Source: CAYUKK01 sp964445305 (GTDB lineage: Bacteria > Acidobacteriota > Aminicenantia > Aminicenantales > UBA8522). Taken from it: DNA of 13,629 nucleotides. A model generated the notes under the pieces. That model saw nothing but the letters and a program-made list of their open reading frames with translations. It did not search any database and was not told the DNA's origin. This document shows, piece after piece, positions 6,409 through 12,540 of this stretch. Within the stretch, counting starts at the first letter, position 1. Each line of letters starts with the position of its first letter. Location: the NCBI GenBank assembly GCA_964445305.1, contig CAYUKK010000223.1, positions 1-13,629 on the forward strand, in the 5' to 3' direction. The translations under genes and the position numbers were made by a program.

Positions 6409-8726
6409 GCGCGCCTCCCTTTTTCCAGAAGGCCGGAGAGACGGCCGAGCCCGAGGGCAAAGACGAGAAGGAGGATGAGCCCGATGACGAGGAGAGTCAG
6501 GAAAAGGAAACCTTTGAACAGGGGACGAAGAGCAAAAGACAGGCCGAACAGTCGCTGGTAAATGCCGCTCAGGCCGGAGAAGGAGTTAGCTGATAAGACT
6601 TTAGCATGTTGCGTCTGGAGAGGCCCTGTCCCCCTGGCGCGGCGGAAGAGGAAGGGGGAGTTGATTCGATGGCAGTCGCCGCAACCGTTTATCCCCAGGG
6701 ACTGGCGGGCTGGCCTGACGTCGTGGGCCAGCGGCCAGGTCACGGGCTGGGCAGCCGGATGGTCGAGAGCCTTAAGCTCGTCGTCTTGACCGAGGACAAA
6801 CATCTTACCGCTCGCAATATAAACAAATTCTTTGTTCTGTCGGTTGAGAGCTTGAAGGACCAGGGCAACCTGTTCCTCGGTTAAGGTCTCTTCCGTCCCG
6901 ACCAGGCGGCCGATCGTCCTCTGCTCGAATTCGGAGATGAGCGGTTCGAATTTTCCTTCGCTCAGCCATCCGAGTTGCGGCGTTTCCCCGGCCGGACCCG
7001 GGTAGTCTGTCTTTTCGAGGTATGTCTCGACAACCTGGAAGAGAAAATTTTTATAAACAAGGGCAGGCTTTCCAGGAACGTCCTCTAAACTGGCCAGGGC
7101 TTCGAGAATTCCAATCAGTCGGGATTCGATATCCGGGTCAAGCGTCTCGGCGCCGGGTTCGAAATCGGGGATGAGGGGGAGTATGGCGTCCCCTTTTTGA
7201 ACAGCCCAAAGGAGGGTATCAGAGAAAGATGGGGGAGGGAAAGGGCTAAGGCTCAAGCCGCCGTCAACGTTCAAGGCGCAAACCTTTCCCGGCAGGAGGA
7301 GAACGGCTTTTTCGTCGGCTTCCAGCTGGAGCGTCAAAGCGTTGAGGATGCGGGCCGCGGCCGCTCCGGGCTCGAGGATTTTTTTGGCTGAGGCCAGGAC
7401 CTCACCAGGAAGGAGAGGTCGGATTTTCTCGCCCTCTTTTTCCGCCCAGAAAGCCGGCCAGAGGAGCCGATGAGGCCCGAGCTTTCCCTTAGCATCCCGG
7501 ATGTAGACAGGCTGGAAGATGGCCGGATGTTCAGTCTCCCAGCGCGCGATGCCGTAGATGCCGAGCCGGTTGGCCCGGGAAGTGCGGACACGGGTGAGAT
7601 CTTTTTCCGGCCAGGGACCAGAATGACAGACAGTGCAGGCGAGGCGTTTGAAGTGGACAGGGGGAAAACCGCGGTGACGGGGGAAAGGAGCGCCCAGCCG
7701 GCCAGCCGGTTTCTTGGGGCCGCGGGCCGGGTCGCCGCCAAGATGACAGCCGGCGCAGGTGAACGAATCTCCGTCCAGGAGATGGTTGTGCTCGGCCTCG
7801 CCCTCGTAGCCGCGGATCATGGCGTGGGTGATGTCATGGCGGTGACATTGAACGCAGGCAAGGCCGGCGATGGTGTGGACATCCGCGTCGTATTGAAATT
7901 TATTTATGGCCGCGGGTGCCACAGAATGGCAAGCCAGGCAGCGCGAATCGGGAGGCTGGCCGGTGATGTCGAGAAAGGCCTGGTGTCTGGAGTCGAAAAG
8001 CGAGCGGTCGTAGCGCACAAAGGGCGGCACGGCCCATTCCGTATCATCGGGATTGGGGCCGTCGATGATGTCCCAGGTTGGGCCAACGCGCGAGGCCATG
8101 CCGCCGACTTCGCCAAGACCACCTGCCGCTGTCGCCGCCCACCGGAAATTCTGCCGGAGAATCTGCTTGGCCCATTCGCTCGGGTTCTGCTTGTTGGAGA
8201 GGTTGTGGCAGGCCAGGCAGTTGACCTCGACCTTTCCCGAGACATTCCAGCGGGAGGCCGGGGTGATGGATTCGTCGGCCGGCTCACTCACCCCGCCACC
8301 CGCCATGTGGCGGCCGAAAAGAAGCGTGAAATCCCAAGCCGAAAGCCCGATTTCCTCAGGCCGCCAGGTGCCGGGCCATCTGTCGAAAGAGAGAGGAAGC
8401 AAAGTGCCCGTTTTTTCTTCCACCCAGACCCAGGGCTCGCCGGCCCGGCCAGATGGAGCTGTCGCAGCCCCAGTTCGAAAATGGAGGCCCCCGCTAATGA
8501 GTTTGTAATCGTGACACGGGGCGCAGGTGAAGCGGGCGGAGAAGGGCAGGGGGTTCGATTCTGTCGGGACGATAATCTGGTCGAACTCATCCTTGAGGGG
8601 AATGAGATGAACGGGTGTCGTCCGATTTCCGTCCCACGGTTGTTGCTTTTGCTCCGCCAGACAGGAAAGGCTGAGGCCAAATGCTATTAAATTTATATAA
8701 ACTATCGATTTAATAAACTTATGCAT
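6405..8726 (-). CDS. Heptaheme c-type cytochrome, exported, C-terminally membrane-anchored
   Basis: A 773-residue protein with an N-terminal signal peptide (hydrophobic part about residues 7-21, likely cleavage after CLA) and a single C-terminal helix (about 739-761) ending in a basic tail, so the bulk should lie outside the cytoplasmic membrane. Seven CXXCH heme c motifs begin at residues 68, 170, 263, 291, 324, 364 and 682. Six are in the first half; a stretch of about 310 residues without heme separates the seventh, which sits near the membrane anchor. Extra histidines (for example 140, 313, 315, 351, 358) could be distal ligands. I do not recognise a named enzyme family; it is not clearly NrfA, octaheme tetrathionate reductase or HAO. 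The start lacks a strong ribosome binding site (AGAG only) and the first 25 codons are AT-rich. It is 14 bases after the Tat-Gfo/Idh gene and overlaps the cytochrome b-like gene by ATGA, which supports a shared electron-transfer complex. Confidence 0.9.
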   Translation of the reverse strand: MHKFIKSIVYINLIAFGLSLSCLAEQKQQPWDGNRTTPVHLIPLKDEFDQIIVPTESNPLPFSARFTCAPCHDYKLISGGLHFRTGAATAPSGRAGEPWVWVEEKTGTLLPLSFDRWPGTWRPEEIGLSAWDFTLLFGRHMAGGGVSEPADESITPASRWNVSGKVEVNCLACHNLSNKQNPSEWAKQILRQNFRWAATAAGGLGEVGGMASRVGPTWDIIDGPNPDDTEWAVPPFVRYDRSLFDSRHQAFLDITGQPPDSRCLACHSVAPAAINKFQYDADVHTIAGLACVQCHRHDITHAMIRGYEGEAEHNHLLDGDSFTCAGCHLGGDPARGPKKPAGRLGAPFPRHRGFPPVHFKRLACTVCHSGPWPEKDLTRVRTSRANRLGIYGIARWETEHPAIFQPVYIRDAKGKLGPHRLLWPAFWAEKEGEKIRPLLPGEVLASAKKILEPGAAAARILNALTLQLEADEKAVLLLPGKVCALNVDGGLSLSPFPPPSFSDTLLWAVQKGDAILPLIPDFEPGAETLDPDIESRLIGILEALASLEDVPGKPALVYKNFLFQVVETYLEKTDYPGPAGETPQLGWLSEGKFEPLISEFEQRTIGRLVGTEETLTEEQVALVLQALNRQNKEFVYIASGKMFVLGQDDELKALDHPAAQPVTWPLAHDVRPARQSLGINGCGDCHRINSPFLFRRARGTGPLQTQHAKVLSANSFSGLSGIYQRLFGLSFALRPLFKGFLFLTLLVIGLILLLVFALGLGRLSGLLEKGRRA

Positions 8727-8740
8727 CAGCTCTCTGTTTT

Positions 8741-10108
8741 TTATGCTTTGAACTGCTCGGGCCGGAAGCGGAGGAGCTGGCGGGATTGGACGGCTTCGTT
8801 AACCCGCAGGACGGCCACGGCGCTCTCGTAAGCCAGCTCAGCCGGACAGGTGAGCCGGGTGCCGAACCGAATGGCGTCAAAAAAATTTTCCAGGTGCGGC
8901 TGGTGGGGCGGCTTGGCCAGCTCGATGGGCAAAGGCCAGCGGCCCGCTTCAGCCGTAACCCGGACATCGAGGAAGATGTTTCGCGTATCGATTTTCTGGA
9001 TGGCTGGCTTTTCCGAGAGAAGGAGCCCGTCCTTGACCAGCGAATCCCACTCCGGCGCATGGGCCTCCCGCATCGCCCAGTTGCCCCGCTCGGGAACCTC
9101 GGAGATGACGAGCGAGCCGTTTTCGCCCATGAAGGCTTCGTAGAAGCCGCCGTGCTTGGTCGTTGTCTGGACCTGGTAAAGGGCCCGCACGACGCCGTCG
9201 CCTGTTTCGAACTCAAAAACAGCGACGACATTGTCGTACCATTCCCGGCCTTTATAGTAATCGACGCCACCGCTGGCCATGACCGAGCTGGGGTTTGTGC
9301 CCAAAGCCCAGGCGAAAAGGTCAATCTGGTGGGAGCCCAGGTCGACGATCGGCCCGCCGCCGAATTTCTTGAACCAGCGCCAGTTGCGGAACTCGAGCAT
9401 CGAGCCGTAACCGTATTTCTCGAGAGTGACGGCCGGGATGGTGTATTTTTTCGGCCAGCCGAGCATGTCGCTCCGGGCGCGATTCCACTGGGCGTAGGCG
9501 GCAGTCAGCCGGCCGAGGAGTCGCTTTTCTCGGATGAGCCGGTCGATGGCATGGATGTAGCGCGGGTTGCTGCGTCGCTGGTGGCCGACCTGGAGGAGCT
9601 TTCCCGTGCGCCGCGAAGCCAGGACCATCTGCCTCGCCTTCGCCAGCGAGTTGGACATTTCCTTCTCGCAGTAAACATGAAGTCCAGCCTCCAGGCAGGC
9701 GATCGTCTGCTCAGCATGCACCCAATCGGGAGTGGCGATGATGGCGGCGTCGAGGTCTTTCTCGCTCGCCAGGAGCTCTCGGTAATCTTCATAAATCCGC
9801 GGTTGCTGGCCGTACTTATTCAGGTAACCCCTGGCATATTCCCGGCTGTACTCCCAGATATCGCAGACGGCGGCGAAGCGGAGGCCCGGAATGCGCAGGC
9901 ACGCCTCCATGAGGACGCGGCCCTGTTCGCCGGCGCCGATGAGGGCAAGACGGAGCTCCTCGGACGGTCCGGCTCGATTTTTCTGGCCACTGGCCAGGAG
10001 GCTCCTGGATGTGCTTCCCTTCATCAAGGCCAGGCTGAGGCCCGCCGAAGTCGTCGATTTGAGGAAATCTCGCCGGCTGAGAGGCCTTCTTTTTCTTGAG
10101 CCCGTCAT
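8741..10108 (-). CDS. Tat-exported Gfo/Idh/MocA family oxidoreductase, EKE type
   Basis: A 455-residue protein. The N-terminus carries a twin-arginine signal, SRRDFLK (residues 11-17), followed by a weakly hydrophobic stretch, so a folded, cofactor-loaded protein is likely exported. The Rossmann dinucleotide motif GAGEQG is at 58-63, IIATPDWVH at about 123-131, and the family's EKP catalytic motif reads C-E-K-E (147-150). The C-terminal domain has FGGGPIVDLGSHQID (249-263), where His260 and Asp263 are the usual catalytic positions. Known relatives oxidise or reduce sugars and polyols with NAD(P); the exported glucose-fructose oxidoreductase of Zymomonas is the classic Tat example with tightly bound NADP. 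Substrate is unknown here. The ATG overlaps the stop of the isomerase gene (ATGA) without its own ribosome binding site, so translation is coupled. The next gene is the heptaheme cytochrome, a possible electron acceptor. Confidence 0.9.
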   Translation of the reverse strand: MTGSRKRRPLSRRDFLKSTTSAGLSLALMKGSTSRSLLASGQKNRAGPSEELRLALIGAGEQGRVLMEACLRIPGLRFAAVCDIWEYSREYARGYLNKYGQQPRIYEDYRELLASEKDLDAAIIATPDWVHAEQTIACLEAGLHVYCEKEMSNSLAKARQMVLASRRTGKLLQVGHQRRSNPRYIHAIDRLIREKRLLGRLTAAYAQWNRARSDMLGWPKKYTIPAVTLEKYGYGSMLEFRNWRWFKKFGGGPIVDLGSHQIDLFAWALGTNPSSVMASGGVDYYKGREWYDNVVAVFEFETGDGVVRALYQVQTTTKHGGFYEAFMGENGSLVISEVPERGNWAMREAHAPEWDSLVKDGLLLSEKPAIQKIDTRNIFLDVRVTAEAGRWPLPIELAKPPHQPHLENFFDAIRFGTRLTCPAELAYESAVAVLRVNEAVQSRQLLRFRPEQFKA

Positions 10109-11097
10109 TTCGTTTTCATGTCGCGGTCGAAGGCGATAGCCGAGGGCGAGAAATCTATCGAGCGCACAAAATCGTGCGCTTCCTTGGCTCCGTATTCCCG
10201 GTCCATACCGTTATCCTCCCATTCGACGGACAGGGGACCGCTGTAATGGATGTTGTTGAGCTCGCGGATGATCTCCTCGAAAGCGACATCGCCGTGCCCG
10301 AGGGAGCGGAAATTCCAACCTCGCCTCAAATCGCCGAAGGGAAGGTGAGAGCCGAGGATTCCCGCTTTGCCGTCGAGCGTGACGCTGACATCCTTCATGT
10401 GGACATGGTAGATGCGCTCGCCAAACTCGCGGATAAAGAGGTGCGGTTGGACACCCTGCCAGAGGAGATGGCTGGGGTCAAAGTTGAACCCGAGGGTTGG
10501 CCGGTAGTTGAACTTCTCCAGGAGCCGCTTGGCCGTGTAGAGGTCGAAAGCGATTTCTGTCGGGTGGACTTCCAAAGCAAACTTCACGCCACAGCGGTCG
10601 AATTCGTCGAGGATGGGGGTCCAGAGTTTGAGGATTTTATCGAACCCGGCCTCGACCATCTCTTCGGTTGTCGGCGGGAAGGAGTACCAGGCTTTCCAGA
10701 TGGGCGAACCCATGAAGCCGTTCACCACGGAGCAGCCCATGGCCTGGGCAGCCCGGGCCGCCAGTTTCATCTCTTCCGTCGCCCACTTGCGGATTTTTTC
10801 CGGCTTGCCTCTCGTCTCTGGCGGTGCGAACACATTGAGGCGCTCGTCATAGACATCGCCAACGCACTGGCCCGCCAGGTGGCAGCTGATGGCCCAGCAA
10901 CCGAGGTTGTACTTCTTCAGCGTTTGCTTTTTCTTCCGGATGTAAGCCGGGCTTGTGGCGGCCTGGCGGACATCCATGTGGTCGCCCCAACAGGCAATCT
11001 CGAGGCCATCGTAGCCCCATCGGCTGGCTTTACGGCAGATCTCCTCGAAGGGCAAATCTGCCCATTGACCGGTGAAGAGTGTGACGGGTCTGGCCAT
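10105..11097 (-). CDS. Sugar phosphate isomerase/epimerase-like TIM barrel (AP endonuclease 2 family)
   Basis: A 330-residue protein of the xylose-isomerase-like TIM-barrel superfamily. Visible features: GYDGLEIACWGDH (28-40), the first-shell metal Glu in FALEVHPTE (Glu176), FDPSHLLWQG (Asp207, His210), HVHMKD (231-236) and VEWED (Glu292), which match the metal-ligand and base positions of this fold. No signal peptide, so it is cytoplasmic. Members isomerise or epimerise keto-sugars and inositols, and are routinely encoded beside Gfo/Idh/MocA dehydrogenases, as on both sides here. Ribosome binding site AAAGGAGG lies 7 bases before the ATG, 13 bases after the previous stop. The stop overlaps the next start by ATGA. 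True DNA endonuclease activity is unlikely. The substrate is not deducible from sequence. Confidence 0.9.
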   Translation of the reverse strand: MARPVTLFTGQWADLPFEEICRKASRWGYDGLEIACWGDHMDVRQAATSPAYIRKKKQTLKKYNLGCWAISCHLAGQCVGDVYDERLNVFAPPETRGKPEKIRKWATEEMKLAARAAQAMGCSVVNGFMGSPIWKAWYSFPPTTEEMVEAGFDKILKLWTPILDEFDRCGVKFALEVHPTEIAFDLYTAKRLLEKFNYRPTLGFNFDPSHLLWQGVQPHLFIREFGERIYHVHMKDVSVTLDGKAGILGSHLPFGDLRRGWNFRSLGHGDVAFEEIIRELNNIHYSGPLSVEWEDNGMDREYGAKEAHDFVRSIDFSPSAIAFDRDMKTK

Positions 11098-11110
11098 TTT
11101 TTATCCTCCT

Positions 11111-12286
11111 TTAAAAATCAACCCACTGAGCTCCTCGGCGGGAGCTCTCCACACACTTTTCGATAAACATGACGCCCCGCCGTCCCGCTTCGACATCCGG
11201 GTAATCGAAGTCCTCGGGCGAGACGGATTGCCCGGCGAGATGGGCTCGCAAGGCGTTGATGTAGGCGCTGTAGATGTTGGCGAAGGCTTCAAAATAGCCC
11301 TCCGGATGGCCGGAGGGGATGCGGCTAAAAGCCTGGGCCTGGGGATACATCTTGTCCCGGCCGCGAGAGACCACTTGACTCGGCTTATCCAGGTAGGAAA
11401 CGCGGCAATAATTCGGGTTTTCCTGACACCACTCGAGAGAAGCCTTCGTCCCGTAGACGCGAATCCGCAGCCCGTTGTCGTGACCGATGGCCACCTGGGA
11501 GCTCCAGTACATTCCCCTGGCGCCGCCTTCATAGTTGACGAGGATGGAGGCGTTGTCGTCGAGCTGGCGACCGGCCACGAAGATGTCGAGCCGAGCCAGC
11601 AGGGATTGGATTTTGAGACCGGTCACGTAGGCGACCATGTTCTCGATGTGACTGCCGATGTCGCCGACACAGTTCGATGCTCCCGAGTATCTCGGGTCGG
11701 TCCGCCAGCTGGCCTGCTTCTGGCCAGTTTTTTCGAGCGGCGTGGCCAGCCATTCCTGAGGATACTCGGCGCTGACGAAGCGAATCTCCCCCAAATCGCC
11801 ATTCCGGACCATCTGGCGCATATGCTTGACGATGGGGTAACCGGTGTAAGTGTAGGTGACACCGAAGAGAATGCCTTTTTCTCTGGCCAGGCGGACGAGC
11901 TCCTCGGCATCTCGGCTCGTCGTCGTTAGCGGCTTGTCGCAGACAACATGGATGCCGTTTTCCATGGCCAGGCGAGCGATGGGATAATGAGTGTTGTTGG
12001 GGGTAACGATGATGGCGAAATCGACCTTGTCCTCTCGCTTCCCTTCCTGGTTGAGCATCTCCTCAAAATTCCGGTAGAGGCGGGTTTTGTCGGCTATCCC
12101 CCAGGCTTCGCCGGTAGCCAGCGTGTTCTCATAGGATTGGGAAAAGCAGCCTGCCACCAGCTCAGCCTGGCCATCCATGGCTACAGCTTTGCGGTGGACA
12201 TCGCCGATGAACGCACCCTTGCCGCCGCCGACCATCCCGTAAGTCAGGCGGCGAGCTTTTTCGAGCTTTTGTTGGCCTTCAATCAT
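11111..12286 (-). CDS. Cytoplasmic Gfo/Idh/MocA family dehydrogenase (DKP type)
   Basis: A 391-residue NAD(P)-dependent oxidoreductase. The Rossmann motif is GGGKGAFIG (20-28), followed by DVHRKA; VTPNNTHYPIA (94-104) and the catalytic CDKP motif (Asp117-Lys118-Pro119, in place of EKP) follow; the second domain has VGDIGSHIEN (207-216), where the His is kept but the usual Asp three residues on is Glu/Asn. No export signal, unlike its paralogue two genes downstream. Likely acts on a sugar, inositol or glycoside. The start at 12286 is chosen because AAGGAGGT (12300-12293) is 6 bases before it; a start at 12358 would add 24 residues across the predicted promoter and leader hairpin and is rejected. 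First gene of the eight-gene run, with the promoter just upstream. Confidence 0.9.
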   Translation of the reverse strand: MIEGQQKLEKARRLTYGMVGGGKGAFIGDVHRKAVAMDGQAELVAGCFSQSYENTLATGEAWGIADKTRLYRNFEEMLNQEGKREDKVDFAIIVTPNNTHYPIARLAMENGIHVVCDKPLTTTSRDAEELVRLAREKGILFGVTYTYTGYPIVKHMRQMVRNGDLGEIRFVSAEYPQEWLATPLEKTGQKQASWRTDPRYSGASNCVGDIGSHIENMVAYVTGLKIQSLLARLDIFVAGRQLDDNASILVNYEGGARGMYWSSQVAIGHDNGLRIRVYGTKASLEWCQENPNYCRVSYLDKPSQVVSRGRDKMYPQAQAFSRIPSGHPEGYFEAFANIYSAYINALRAHLAGQSVSPEDFDYPDVEAGRRGVMFIEKCVESSRRGAQWVDF

Positions 12287-12292
12287 CTCTTG

Positions 12293-12300
12293 ACCTCCTT
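12293..12300 (-). promoter_or_regulatory. Strong Shine-Dalgarno site deciding the operon's first start codon
   Basis: On the minus strand AAGGAGGT ends six bases before the ATG at 12286. It is a full match to the anti-Shine-Dalgarno consensus and favours this start over the in-frame ATG at 12358, which lies upstream of the predicted promoter. Confidence 0.8.
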
Positions 12301-12304
12301 TCTC

Positions 12305-12326
12305 GCCGGTGCCCCGCTCCACCGGC
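12305..12326 (-). promoter_or_regulatory. 5' leader hairpin directly upstream of the ribosome binding site
   Basis: GCCGGTG (12305-12311) and CACCGGC (12320-12326) form a perfect 7-bp GC-rich stem with an 8-base loop, ending four bases before the Shine-Dalgarno sequence. If transcription starts near 12336, this hairpin is almost the first thing in the mRNA. It may stabilise the 5' end or modulate initiation; it is too small to call a riboswitch and there is no T-run for termination. Confidence 0.45.
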
Positions 12327-12342
12327 TCCTTATGATGCTTAT

Positions 12343-12371
12343 ATGATAATGAAGTCAAAGGGATTTTTCAA
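12343..12371 (-). promoter_or_regulatory. Sigma70-type promoter of the oxidoreductase/cytochrome operon
   Basis: Read on the minus strand, a -35 box TTGAAA (12371-12366, 5 of 6) and a -10 box TATCAT (12348-12343, 5 of 6) are separated by 17 bases, inside an AT-rich patch in GC-rich surroundings. Predicted start near 12336 gives a leader of about 50 bases. A nearby TTGACT (12358-12353) with CATAAG 18 bases on is a weaker alternative. No obvious operator palindrome overlaps it. Confidence 0.58.
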
Positions 12372-12502
12372 AAACGAGCGCTTTTGGGGAAGTAGCCAGC
12401 ATCCCCTCACCTTCTTCCCATCCCCGCGTGCTCTCCTCCTCTTGACAAGGGATGAGCCTTTGGGCGAAAAATGAGAAATCGAAGAAGAGGGGGGAAGATA
12501 AG

Positions 12503-12540
12503 AAAACGAACATGGACGACCTGAAGGCCGGGTCGTTCGT
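12503..12540 (-). terminator. Probable intrinsic terminator of the upstream sensor kinase gene
   Basis: Beginning at the last base of the stop codon, ACGAA (12540-12536) pairs with TTCGT (12510-12506), and CGACC (12534-12530) pairs with GGTCG (12521-12517), with a bulge on the 3' side; the stem is followed by TTTTCTT. Position immediately after a stop and before a promoter fits a terminator. The bulge and short T-run keep confidence moderate. The rest of the 12287-12539 gap holds the operon promoter and leader. Confidence 0.45.

Larger units (their letters stand above)
2502..12286 (-). other. Predicted eight-gene operon
   Basis: Eight same-strand genes are separated by 13, -4, 14, -4, -1, 33 and -4 bases. 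Three ATGA overlaps and one TGATG overlap tie the isomerase to the Tat-Gfo/Idh gene, the heptaheme cytochrome to the cytochrome b-like gene, that gene to apbE, and the discoidin gene to the Agl23-like gene. A promoter is predicted at its upstream end and no convincing terminator lies inside. The only internal gap long enough for a promoter is the 33 bases before the discoidin gene. One polycistronic message is therefore likely, though sub-transcripts cannot be excluded. Confidence 0.7.

Noticed and set aside
8459..8473. Thr-Gly-Ala-Ala-Thr (residues 85-89) in the heptaheme cytochrome as an ApbE target
   Set aside because: The last required Ser/Thr is Ala, and the segment is not in an FMN_bind-like context.
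11673..11684. Ser-Gly-Ala-Ser (residues 201-204) in the DKP-type dehydrogenase as an ApbE flavinylation site
   Set aside because: The protein is cytoplasmic, the segment lies in a conserved loop just before the GDIGSH motif, and the upstream Asp is one position off the usual spacing.
7470..11929. Long plus-strand reading frames of 285-437 codons (7470-8690, 8786-10099, 10096-11166, 11072-11929)
   Set aside because: They lie opposite well-recognised minus-strand genes, show no known motifs, and are an expected by-product of GC-rich codon use on the coding strand.
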